NCBI GenBank assembly: GCA_039613835.1
Contig: CP154827.1
Span: 590,501-654,500 of the forward strand
DNA length: 64,000 nucleotides
DNA from: Acetobacteraceae bacterium
GTDB lineage: Bacteria; Pseudomonadota; Alphaproteobacteria; Acetobacterales; Acetobacteraceae
Reading direction: 5' to 3'
Shown here: positions 31,509 to 40,390 of the stretch, in pieces
Position numbering within the stretch: position 1 is the stretch's first letter
Layout of the letters: every line of letters begins with the position of its first letter
The notes under the pieces: generated by a model
The model's database searches: none
The model's input: only the letters and a program-made list of their open reading frames with translations
Told to the model about the DNA's origin: nothing
Program-made: the position numbers and the translations under genes

Positions 31509-32716
31509 TGCGTGGTGCCGTTTGCAAGGCCAAGGCGCCGCGAGGCACGCCCAAGCAGGCCAAGGCGTGCCACAGCGTGGTCAGCCAACAGGGGCAGGCG
31601 TATTTCCTTCATGCCCGGGACTGTAAAGACGAGCGCGCCGCAGCTTTGTCCCGCCGATATCGGCGCGATCAGCGGTGACGCATAGGTGATGGAGAGGTGA
31701 TCATGCGCGCGCCAATTGCGTGGCAGCGTCAGGTGTATATCTGACGGCGCGACGAGGGGCAGATTATCCTCAACCCCCATCCAGACAGGCGCATGATCCA
31801 CCACGTCACCCTTGCTGAAAATTGTCACATTCTCAAACTCAGCGAAGGTCCAATCCAACACGCGCGCCGTCTCCCGTGCACGAACATTCATGGATGTCAT
31901 GCCATTCAGGGTGACGACGACGCGCCGCCCGTGGCGGTCCGAACTGACGCACATGCCGAAGCCGCCTGCATCCGTGTGTCCCGTTTTGAGCCCGTCCGCA
32001 AGGCCCTTATCGACGAGCGTATTCCGGTTTCCCTGCTTGATATGATTGAAGGCGAATTCCTTCTCGGAGAAGAAATGATAATATTCCGGGTAATCCCGGA
32101 TGAGATGCATGGCGAGGATCGTCGTATCACGCGCTGACATATAATGGTCAGGGTCAGGCCATCCGGTGCAGTTGGTGAAATGCGTGTTCTCCATTTTCAT
32201 CCGGCTGGCCATCTGATTCATCAGAGTGACAAATTGCTCTTCAGACGCCGCGATACCCTCCGCCAGAACAATGCACGCATCATTGCCGGACTGGATCAAC
32301 ATGCCCTGGATCAGTTTGCCCACCTCAACCGTCTCACCGAGCGGCACAAACATTTTGGAGCCCTGCATACGCCAGGCTTTTTCACTGACCGGGAGATTTT
32401 GAGATAGAGTCAGGCGGCCGGATTTCAGCATCCCGAACACGATGTATGTCGTCATTATTTTCGTGAGGGAGGATGGCGGCATATGGGCGTCGGCTGATTT
32501 GGACATTAATGTCGCGCCCGTCTCAAAATCCATCACGCAGGCCCATCTGGCATTGACATTGACTGGCCCGACCGGAGTCTCCGCCGGGGTGGTGAGCTCC
32601 GGGTCCGGCACGGTTTCCTTGGCCGGCAAGGGGACCTTCCGGGCCATTGCGGGGCCCGCGATAATGAGAGCAGCTGCGGCAGCCGAACTGCCGAGAAGAA
32701 AACGTCGAGTGGGCAC
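31505..32716 (-). CDS. dacA: D-alanyl-D-alanine carboxypeptidase (PBP5/6 family)
   Basis: Periplasmic serine peptidase that trims the terminal D-Ala of peptidoglycan stem peptides. The first 25 residues (MPTRRFLLGSSAAAAALIIA) form a signal peptide, with RR-F-L suggesting possible Tat export. Catalytic motifs: SSLTK (SxxK), SGND (SxN) and KTGHT (KTG). A C-terminal beta domain and a membrane-proximal tail follow. 403 residues, 8 bp after the broken rlpA. First intact gene of the operon that carries tmk, holB and metG. Confidence 0.93.
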   Translation of the reverse strand: MPTRRFLLGSSAAAAALIIAGPAMARKVPLPAKETVPDPELTTPAETPVGPVNVNARWACVMDFETGATLMSKSADAHMPPSSLTKIMTTYIVFGMLKSGRLTLSQNLPVSEKAWRMQGSKMFVPLGETVEVGKLIQGMLIQSGNDACIVLAEGIAASEEQFVTLMNQMASRMKMENTHFTNCTGWPDPDHYMSARDTTILAMHLIRDYPEYYHFFSEKEFAFNHIKQGNRNTLVDKGLADGLKTGHTDAGGFGMCVSSDRHGRRVVVTLNGMTSMNVRARETARVLDWTFAEFENVTIFSKGDVVDHAPVWMGVEDNLPLVAPSDIHLTLPRNWRAHDHLSITYASPLIAPISAGQSCGALVFTVPGMKEIRLPLLADHAVARLGLLGRASRRLGLANGTTQ

Positions 32717-32724
32717 GTGACTTC

Positions 32725-33527
32725 CTATCTAACCAAGAGGCGTGGATTACTGATGCCACATTTCTGGGCACGACTCTGCGCGTCGTCGGTTTTCTCTACC
32801 GTGAGGAATGGCCCGTAAACAACCTGCCATGCGGGATTGACGCCGTCTCCGGCATCCCGCGTGACAAGGGCCTGGCAGCGTGTCGCGACGCGCGCAGCGA
32901 CACGCTGTTGGTAGAAAGATCCAAGAACAACATAATAATCAATAGGATAGACAGGTTTCTGAATGTAAGTCTGCGGTAAGGCTTCGGCCACGCTCAGCGC
33001 TTTCTGCGACTTGCTGCGTTCGGGTGACGCAATACCGAGATCGGGCATGGTCGCCGAATCATAACCCAAAGCGGCATTTTGCTGACGGACCAACGTGATC
33101 CGCACGGGCGTCGGGCTTTTCCCATGCCCAGTATTCGCGCCACAGCTGGCGTGACGGCAAGGATGCGCCGCCCATCCTCAGGGCCGCGATCATTGAGGCG
33201 AATTTTGACAGCCCGGCCATTGGATAAATTCTCCACCCAGACTAAGGCTGGAAGCTGCAATGTTTGATGCGCGCCCGTCATGGCGGAGGCGGACCAAATT
33301 TCCCCATCCGGCAATCGGGTGTTTCCCGGCCACGTATAGGTTTGGGTGATGCCCGTCTCGCGATATTCCGTTCTGGCTTCGGGGTAAAACCAGCGATCAA
33401 GCCCCTTCCAGACCTTACCGAGTGCCGGATGCAAGCTTGCTTGAGGAGGCGCCTCCGCATCGTGACAGCTCGTCAGAATGACCAGCGTGACCAGCGCAGC
33501 CTCATGTTCGCGAAGCTTCATCAGCAC
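32725..33527 (-). pseudogene. rlpA: RlpA-like septal lytic transglycosylase with SPOR domain, frameshifted
   Basis: Lipoprotein of the RlpA family acting on denuded glycan strands. The N-terminal part has a signal with lipobox (VTLVILTSC), the double-psi beta-barrel (WPGNTRLPDGEIW...VKIRLNDRGP) and ends its similarity at RILGMGKA. The continuation SPTPVRITLVRQ and the SPOR domain (YYVVLGSFYQQRVAARVATRC) are in another frame, ending at 32725. The break is at a run of four T (33117-33120, minus-strand AAAA); one extra A would restore GMGKSPTPVRIT. A single homopolymer indel, so sequencing error is possible. The start overlaps the mltB end. Confidence 0.82.
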
Positions 33528-34482
33528 TCAGACCCGTTGCAAGCGCATAGAAATCCGCCGGGTTATAATGGTGGATCGTCATGAAATTATTATAGACCAA
33601 AAAACCGGATGGGAAGCCGGAAACGGTAACCTCTCCCGTCGGAATGATTGCGCCCATACCCGAATCCGGGGGCAGGGCCGCGCCATTCGCGCCTATGACG
33701 CCAGCTTGTGACCATTGCTGATTAGTGGCGCGATGCCGTCGCCCCAGCTGGCCCACCGGCAGTGGCTTCGTCATCGTCACGGCGTAACCCCACCGTTGGC
33801 CACGCTGCCAGCCATAATGATGCAGAAAATTCGCGATAGAAGCGAAAACATCCGCCCGGCTGTGCCAGATATCAGGGACGCCATCCTCGTCACCATCCGC
33901 GGCAAATCTGAGATAGGCGCTCGGCATGAATTGCGGCTGCCCCATCGCCCCGGCATAGGAGCCTGTCATGTCGGCGGCGCGAAACCCCTTCCGGTCGAGA
34001 ATATGCAGGGCCTGGATCAGTTCGGTGCGGAAAAAGTGCCGCCGCCCTTCATAAGCCAATGTCGCCAAGGCATCGAAGATATTGAATTTTCCCATCTTCC
34101 TGCCGAAGGAAGACTCAAGCCCCTAGATCGCGATGATGAGTTCGGGATCAACGTCATATTTGTCGGAAATAGGTTTAAGAACATCGCGCTGCGCGGACAT
34201 GTTGATGCGCGCTTTCTCGAATGTGTCTTTCGTCAGCACGAGCTTTTGGTAGGCGTGCCATGTCAGCGTGCCCTCCGGCTGACGACGGTCACGGGCGATA
34301 ACGTTGCGATTAGGCGTTTTGAGGCCGGAGAACGCATCATCAATCACGTCATCGCGTATGCCCTCCGCGCGTGCGGCGTTTCTGACATTATTCAGAAAAG
34401 CCCCATAGGTGGGTGATGCCCGTCCCGTAACCCTGGCGGCATGGGCGCGGGTGCTCAGGGCAGCGAGGCTTCCGGCAAGCAT
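33502..34482 (-). pseudogene. mltB: Membrane-bound lytic murein transglycosylase B, nonsense mutation
   Basis: Lytic transglycosylase of the MltB/GH103 type. The frame is open on both sides of an in-frame TAG at 34123-34125: the N-terminal 119 residues end DVDPELIIAI, and after the stop the sequence continues GLESSFGRKMGKFNIFDALA. In this family the order is IW-G-(V/L)-E-(S/T), so the stop most likely replaces Trp (TGG to TAG) directly before the catalytic Glu motif. Downstream motifs GAMGQPQFMPSAY are intact. A restart at ATG 34095 would lack the catalytic Glu. The N-terminal start is unclear (TTG 34485 or ATG 34482) and a signal-like segment follows. Confidence 0.88.
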
Positions 34483-34581
34483 CAAGCGACGATTAAGGAT
34501 TGAATTTCCTTCATTTTGCCGGGCGTATCATACAATGCTCACATCATCCTGGAGCGCGCCGTTTGAGGCGGCTCTCAACGC

Positions 34582-35047
34582 TTACTGCAGATGGCCGCCA
34601 AAAATATAGTCACTCACCTGCTGTTCCAGTGATAACTGGTCCGTGGTTGACGTGATCATCTCCGCCGGATTCAACCGCGCCGACGCATGACCGGGATTGA
34701 CCATCAAAGCATTATCGGACGTCATGTCCGGCGCGACGATCGCGACAGAGGCATCGACGGTCAAGGGCAGGTTCTTATCGATACTGAAAACGACCTTTGC
34801 GAGATCCGTATCCTTATCGATGGTGATCATATTGACCTGACCCACCGTGACGCCGGAGACCATCACCTCCGCACCCGGTCGCAGGCCGTTCGCGGAATTG
34901 AACAACGCAGTATATTGAAGCGTCGCGCCACTGAACACATGGCGATGTGCCCCGATATAAGCGGTAAAGCCCAAGGCGACGATCAGCACGGCGAGGCTAG
35001 CAAGGGCGGCGCCCCCCGCGGGATTTCTGAGACAATAATGACCTCAT
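34582..35047 (-). pseudogene. mlaD: MlaD/MCE-domain lipid-transport protein, frameshifted
   Basis: Inner-membrane-anchored MCE protein of the Mla phospholipid-transport pathway. From ATG 35047 the frame reads MRSLLSQKSRGG and then leaves the family; the next frame reads AALASLAVLIVALGFTAYIG (membrane anchor) and then a complete MCE domain (LRPGAEVMVSGVTVGQV, APDMTSDNALMV, TTDQLSLEQQV). The shift occurs in a C6 run (35012-35017); one base fewer restores a single frame of about 155 residues, normal for MlaD. A single homopolymer indel, so a base-calling error is possible. No mlaE or mlaF gene is adjacent. Confidence 0.8.
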
Positions 35048-35166
35048 GATCAGTAAATTCATGCAATATCGGCATAAAACCCCACGTGCACGCGGTGTCA
35101 GGGTTGCCTTGATGCCTGGCTTGCGGCATTGAATTTGTGCACGCAAACATTTGTTTTGGGAAGACC

Positions 35167-36009
35167 ATGAACGTCATCCACGCGTTAGCCTATGCTGTCC
35201 TCCAAGGTGTGACAGAACTTTTCCCCGTGAGCAGCCTGGGGCATGTGGTGGTGGTGCCCGCGCTTTTCGGATGGGGGTTTGACCGTCATGACCCCTATTT
35301 TCTGCCCTTTCTCACTTTTCTGCATTTCGGGACGCTTATTGCGCTGCTTACCGTCTTCTGGCGGGATTGGTGGTCGCTGCTTCATGGCGCTTCAGGGCGG
35401 GATGGTGCGCAGCGTCAGATTGAGACGCTGCGCATTCTCTTCCTGCTGGTGGTGGCGACGATCCCGGCCGTCATCATTGGCGGGTTCTTCGAACATTATT
35501 TCTGGCGCATCTTCGCAGATCCGCGTCTCGTCGCCCTGTTACTGATCGCAAATGGCATCCTCCTTTTAGCGATGGAGGGGCTGCGCGCCCGGCAGCGCCC
35601 GCAAAAGAGGGAGGTCATTTCAGCCCTCGGGGTGAAAGACGCGCTTTTTATCGGCGTCTGGCAGTGCCTCGCTTTGTTGCCAGGACTTTCGCGATCAGGG
35701 TCGACGATTATTGGCGGCCTTCTGCGCGGATTAAATCATGAGGTTGCAACTCGATTCTCACTTCTCATGGCACAACCCATCGTATTCGCGGCAACGATCA
35801 AGGAAGGCTTTGCGTTGCGCGACATTAAAGTAACCCATGAAATGGCCGCACTTTCGGTCATCGCGGCGGTTGCGGCAGGTATCACAGCGCTTTTAAGCAC
35901 GCTTTTCCTGTTACGTTATTTCCGCAAGCACGATGTCTGGGCGCTCGCGCCTTTCGCTTATTACTGTATCATTTTTGGCAGTGTCGCCTATTTTATACTG
36001 GCACGATGA
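35167..36009 (+). CDS. uppP: Undecaprenyl-diphosphatase
   Basis: Membrane phosphatase that recycles the lipid carrier C55-PP to C55-P for peptidoglycan synthesis; also called BacA. Motif 1 is QGVTELFPVSSLGH and motif 2 PGLSRSGSTI; there are about eight membrane segments. The ATG at 35167 (MNVIHALAYAVLQG) matches the family and has GGGAAG before it. 280 residues. Intact and divergent from the broken mlaD. Confidence 0.94.
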   Translation: MNVIHALAYAVLQGVTELFPVSSLGHVVVVPALFGWGFDRHDPYFLPFLTFLHFGTLIALLTVFWRDWWSLLHGASGRDGAQRQIETLRILFLLVVATIPAVIIGGFFEHYFWRIFADPRLVALLLIANGILLLAMEGLRARQRPQKREVISALGVKDALFIGVWQCLALLPGLSRSGSTIIGGLLRGLNHEVATRFSLLMAQPIVFAATIKEGFALRDIKVTHEMAALSVIAAVAAGITALLSTLFLLRYFRKHDVWALAPFAYYCIIFGSVAYFILAR

Positions 36010-36091
36010 CGATTTTTCCGCCATCAAAACGTTTCGGTCATATTTAAAATTTAATTTTTCTTAAGGTGCCGCCGATTCCTGCCTTTGAGTG

Positions 36092-37624
36092 ATGAGTATG
36101 CCATCCCGCCGCAAAACACTTGTGCAGATAGAGCGTGACTTCAAGGATCAATCCCTGAAGCAGACACTCTCCGCGACACAACTGACACTTCTCGGTGTCG
36201 GTTCGACCGTGGGTGCGGGCATTTATGTCATGACCGGCATGGCGGTATCGCAATATGCCGGGCCTGCTGTGCTGATCTCCTTCATCGTCGCGGCCGTGGC
36301 GTGCCTCTTCACTGCGCTTTGTTATGGTGAGTTGGCGGCGAGTATGCCGGTTTCCGGCTCCGCCTATTCCTACGCCTATGTCTCAATGGGGGAACGTGCG
36401 GCCTGGGTCACGGGCTGGCTGCTGCTGCTTGAATATGGCATCTCCTGTATCGCCGTGGCGTCGGGTCTGTCCGGATATGCGTCCAGCCTAGCCGGGGCCT
36501 TCCACATTCATGTGCCTGCATGGTTCTACACCTCCACCCTCATTACAAATGTCACCGCGGAGGCGACGCGCATTGGTTTTGACTGGCGTATCAATGGCGT
36601 TGGCGCGCTCGCTGTGTGCCTTATCACTTTCTTCCTCGTCATCGGGGTGCAGGAGACAGCGCGGCTCAACGCCATTGTGGTGTGCATAAAAGTGGGCGTG
36701 CTCCTGCTGTTTATCGGGTTTGGCGTGTTCGCCATCTCGCCGCATAACTGGGTGCCGTTCATGCCGCATAATGAAGGCGGATTTCGCTATGGCTGGGGGG
36801 GTGTGTTCCGCGCGGCGTCGGTGATCTTTTTTGCTTATGTCGGGTTTGAGGCCGTTTCAACCGCGGCGAGCGAAGCGCGGAATCCGCGGCGCGATGTGCC
36901 TATCGGCATTATTGGCAGCCTCGCAATCTGCACCATCATCTATCTGGGTGTGGCGGTGGTTCTGCTCGGTATCGTGCCCTATCGTCAACTCGATGTGGCA
37001 GACCCGCTCGCTATTGCCGTCCCGAAGATGCACGCGCCCTTTCTGACTTTATGCGTCAATATTGGCGCCACGGTGGGGCTGTGTTCCGTCCTGCTTGGCC
37101 TGCTTTACGGGCAGTCGCGCATTCTCTATGCCATGAGCCGGGACGGGCTGATTTCGCCGTTATTCTCGCATGTTCACCCGCGTTTCCGCACACCTTGGAC
37201 AGGCACGATCATCCTGGGGATATGCGTCGCCGTCGGCACGGCCACATTGCCGATTGACGTCATCAGTGAAATCGTGAGTATCGGCACGGCTCTGGCCTTC
37301 GCCATGGTGTGCTTTACGGTCATCTGGCAACGCAATCACGCGCCGGACGCACCGCGCCCGTTTGAAGTGCCGCTCGGAGGGGTGGTGATACGCGGTTATT
37401 GGCTGGGCGTGACACCCATGCTCGGGATCGCGCTGTCCGGCGTGATGATGGTCCCGCTGGTGGTGGATGTTGCGAGGGACGCGCTTGTCGGTAATCCGCT
37501 TCCCGTTATTCTGCTTCTCGCTTATGCCATGCTCGGCGCTTTGATCTACATGGTTTATTCCCGCCAGCATTCCCGTTTCCATCCCACGACAGTGAATGCC
37601 AAAGCAGACGGAGATGAGGCGTAG
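36092..37624 (+). CDS. APC-superfamily amino acid permease
   Basis: Inner-membrane amino acid transporter of the cationic-amino-acid/YfnA type, about 12-13 membrane segments. Family features are GVGSTVGAGIYVMTG in helix 1, the helix-6 region FFAYVGFEAVSTAASEARNP and RILYAMSRDGL. Start codon uncertain (GTG 36089, ATG 36092 or ATG 36098). About 510 residues. Substrate cannot be told from sequence. A second, related permease is at 43982. Confidence 0.88.
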   Translation: MSMPSRRKTLVQIERDFKDQSLKQTLSATQLTLLGVGSTVGAGIYVMTGMAVSQYAGPAVLISFIVAAVACLFTALCYGELAASMPVSGSAYSYAYVSMGERAAWVTGWLLLLEYGISCIAVASGLSGYASSLAGAFHIHVPAWFYTSTLITNVTAEATRIGFDWRINGVGALAVCLITFFLVIGVQETARLNAIVVCIKVGVLLLFIGFGVFAISPHNWVPFMPHNEGGFRYGWGGVFRAASVIFFAYVGFEAVSTAASEARNPRRDVPIGIIGSLAICTIIYLGVAVVLLGIVPYRQLDVADPLAIAVPKMHAPFLTLCVNIGATVGLCSVLLGLLYGQSRILYAMSRDGLISPLFSHVHPRFRTPWTGTIILGICVAVGTATLPIDVISEIVSIGTALAFAMVCFTVIWQRNHAPDAPRPFEVPLGGVVIRGYWLGVTPMLGIALSGVMMVPLVVDVARDALVGNPLPVILLLAYAMLGALIYMVYSRQHSRFHPTTVNAKADGDEA

Positions 37625-37651
37625 AACCAGCTTGTTTCAGGTGCAAGGGCG

Positions 37652-38160
37652 TCACCTTGGCTGACAGATTCCGGTCTTGCGAATGACGTCGATGGCAGCC
37701 GGGTCACCATTGAGGGCTCTTTTGATCATCAGGCTACATGCTTTGCGGGGCTGATCCAGGTAGCTGGAAGCCGCATTGCCCGCATTTGCGTAATCCAGTC
37801 CAGCATCGACGAGCTTATTCATGATCGACTGATACAGAATCCCGTGTGCATTTTCAGGCGTGTCTTTGAGGATGAGGTCGAAATAGGGCTTCGCGTTTAT
37901 TTTACGCAGCGTGCAATTCAGGATTTTAACGTGATCGGCCGGATAAATCCCGCCCCCGCGTCCGCCGTAAGTCAGGGGGGGGTGCCGTCCGGCTTGCCCT
38001 CATAAGCGTGGATCAATTCCAGCACTGTGCCTTTCTTCCCGTCGAAATCGTTGCCCGGGATGGTTTTGATGACGACTCCCCGGCACTCATCTGCCAAGGC
38101 GTTGTTGGCGGTGAGGGACATGGCGATGGTGACGCAAAATAATTTGAGAGATAGTCTCAT
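37652..38160 (-). pseudogene. Small exported protein of unknown function, frameshifted at a G8 tract
   Basis: No known family recognised. The N-terminus (MRLSLKLFCVTIAMSLTANN, then ALADE) is a clear signal peptide. The frame stops at a run of eight G (37975-37982), right after GKPDGTPP. In the next frame the sequence continues LTYGGRGGGIYPADHVKILN and on to KTGICQPR, stopping at 37652, giving a plausible protein of about 169 residues with three Cys in the second part. One extra G in the tract would fuse the frames. Could be a true frameshift, a switchable tract or a base-calling error. Confidence 0.65.
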
Positions 38161-38329
38161 GACATGGATTTCCCGATCACACTTGGCGAAGGGGAAAGCA
38201 TCTCAGCCTTACAAATCAGTTTCCATTAAAAACTTTTACGGGCAGGTGCCTGTCTAACCATGATGCAAGCGTGACCCGCGCGCGGGACGCCATTCCGGCT
38301 TAATGCAAAGATTAGGAGATCAATCGAAC

Positions 38330-38404
38330 TGGTGGGTGCGACAGGGATTGAACCTGTGACCCCTGCCGTGTGAAGGCAGTGCTCTACCGCTGAGCTACGC
38401 ACCC
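38330..38404 (-). tRNA. tRNA-Val (anticodon CAC)
   Basis: A complete cloverleaf: acceptor GGGTGCG pairs with CGCACCC, D-arm GCTC...GAGC, anticodon stem CTGCC/GGCAG around loop TTCACAC (anticodon CAC, reading GUG), T-arm ACAGG/CCTGT with loop TTCAATC, discriminator A and encoded CCA. 75 nt. No structural defect seen. Confidence 0.96.
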
Positions 38405-38468
38405 CAATTGCGATGCCGGGATCACTATCAAACTCGGCACCGTGTGACAAGCCACTTACGGGAAAATC

Positions 38469-40355
38469 TCAGAACCCGAACATGTGATCAAGCGAAAAAC
38501 CGGCTTTCCCATTCATCTGGCCGTGATAGCCAAACAGGCGGCATGTCATGTCGCGGATGAGGACATAGCCCCCCTCCCCGGCTTTCTCGATCAATTCCGA
38601 ACCGAATATTTCATCCGGCCAGATAATCGTTGAGCCCGATGGCGCGACATGGATCGTCTCCTGCGCGATTTTCGCGCCGTCCCGCGCCACGAGATGCAGG
38701 ATCGTTTGGGAGGGCGCCGTCTCTTCAAGGGATGTCGGGTAAATGAGGTGACTGAAGCTCCGCATCCCCGCCTGACTTAATTTGAAGAAGAGTCGTGTCG
38801 TCAAACCCGGTGGCGGCCCGGTATAGGATTGCGGCTCATTACGCCACGTCATGAGTGTATTGAAGATGTGTGCGCCGAAGCTTGTTTCCGCCGCATGTCC
38901 ATTGGCGCGGTCACGATAGCGCAACATGGCGTGGAGCCAGCCATCCGCCTCGCCACCATCATGAAAATCATAAACCAGCTCCCCATGCCCCTCATGCGGC
39001 ATGAGATCATGCATCGCGAAAGCCGCCGCGTGATGACGTGGGAGATTCCCCAGAAATTCTTGCCGGACCTGCCTTCCCTGTCGATCAAACAAATCCACCC
39101 GCACGGGCAGATGTGTCACTTGTTCCGACATGGGGTTAGGCTGGAGGAAGGTCGTGTATCTCGCAGGGTCCAGCACGGGGAACGGCAAGATAAATCCGCG
39201 CCCCATCCATAAAGGCATTTTCGCAATTGTGTGGTCGGGCTTGAGGTCCTGTCGCTCAATATTGAGGTGCGCGATGCGCGTCAGGCCGCGTTGCACAATT
39301 TCATATCGCGGCCGCACGATATGATTGCCCGCGCGCAACTCGAGCTGTGCGGGCCATTTGGCGCCCGGCATGAGCTCCCCCACATCCAGCCGATATGTCC
39401 CGAAAGCCGGGATTTCGACGGCGACAGGGTATTCCCGCTTATCACCCATGCGGTTTAACGTGATCTCACCCGGACTGATGGGAGAGGCATGACTGTTCTG
39501 GATCCAGAGAATGATCTGCTCATCATCATCCGGCGCAGGTAAGGTTGCGAAGCGAGGTGACGGCCACGCATTAGCGTCATGTGTGACGGAGAGACTCGCA
39601 TCACGCCCCCGTCCGTAAATGTCGAGTGCGTATTTTACGGTGTCATGCCCCCGCGCGCCCAGAACATGCAGAAATAACTGGCCGCAGAAAGCCGGGAGCG
39701 CGAAGCGTTTTCTGACCTCTTGGCTGTCAATAATAATACCCGCGCCAGGGGAGGTGATATGCTCTTCCCATTCGGCAATGACACGCCCAACCCCGTCATA
39801 AAGCCGAAACCAATATCGCACATTTGTCGCGCCGTAATGGCTCCAGTAATTTGCGGCGACAAGACGCGTGGACAGTTGATCATCATCGCGAAAGAAAGCG
39901 AAATTTGTCGCGAAATTGAGTTTATCGAGATAATTCCGCTTATTGCTGAGCATGGCCTCCGGCAAACGGGCCCCACCGAGCGTGATGATCTGCTGATCTT
40001 CCCGTGTCACGCGGGAGAGGCGAGACCGCGTTTTCGCGTCATCAAACGAGAGGGCGAGAATGTGGGTGGCGTCACTCTGCGCAATTTTGATCAGAGGCTG
40101 CATAACGCCGCCTCTGCCATCATCCCTCCCGACTTCTTCAGACTGATGAGTGAAGAGACCGCAATCCGGCTGAAGGGTCGGGTAGAGCGCGAAGAAATTG
40201 GAAACCTCATGATCAGGGTCATAAACTGCGAGGCGCGCCTCGCTGCCGAGATCAGAAGCTAAGTTTTGGATAAGGGACGCGGCAAGAGGATGGGCGATGG
40301 CCTTATAAAAGACATTACCACCGCGCTGAGGCGTGAAGGTGCTGATCTTGAGCAT
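38469..40355 (-). CDS. Conserved protein of unknown function, 628 residues
   Basis: Not recognised. It has no signal peptide or membrane segment. The N-terminal 130 residues may bind something (LAVYDPDHEVSNFF, ATHILALSFDDAKTR); the rest looks beta-rich with repeated Ig-like or sandwich features (WSHYGATNVRYWFRLYDGVG, WPAQLELRAGNHIV, LPVRVDLFDRQGRQV) and it ends SLDHMFGF. GAGG lies 7 nt before the ATG. It is 35 bp downstream of the ELM1-family gene on the same strand, so the two are probably co-transcribed. Intact and long, hence likely functional. Confidence 0.75.
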   Translation of the reverse strand: MLKISTFTPQRGGNVFYKAIAHPLAASLIQNLASDLGSEARLAVYDPDHEVSNFFALYPTLQPDCGLFTHQSEEVGRDDGRGGVMQPLIKIAQSDATHILALSFDDAKTRSRLSRVTREDQQIITLGGARLPEAMLSNKRNYLDKLNFATNFAFFRDDDQLSTRLVAANYWSHYGATNVRYWFRLYDGVGRVIAEWEEHITSPGAGIIIDSQEVRKRFALPAFCGQLFLHVLGARGHDTVKYALDIYGRGRDASLSVTHDANAWPSPRFATLPAPDDDEQIILWIQNSHASPISPGEITLNRMGDKREYPVAVEIPAFGTYRLDVGELMPGAKWPAQLELRAGNHIVRPRYEIVQRGLTRIAHLNIERQDLKPDHTIAKMPLWMGRGFILPFPVLDPARYTTFLQPNPMSEQVTHLPVRVDLFDRQGRQVRQEFLGNLPRHHAAAFAMHDLMPHEGHGELVYDFHDGGEADGWLHAMLRYRDRANGHAAETSFGAHIFNTLMTWRNEPQSYTGPPPGLTTRLFFKLSQAGMRSFSHLIYPTSLEETAPSQTILHLVARDGAKIAQETIHVAPSGSTIIWPDEIFGSELIEKAGEGGYVLIRDMTCRLFGYHGQMNGKAGFSLDHMFGF

Positions 40356-40390
40356 ATCATCCTCAAATCCGTGTCAAACCGGCGGGGAAG

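Noticed and set aside
38226..38450. Short minus-strand open frame covering the tRNA
   Set aside because: It is fully explained by the tRNA-Val gene and has no coding features.
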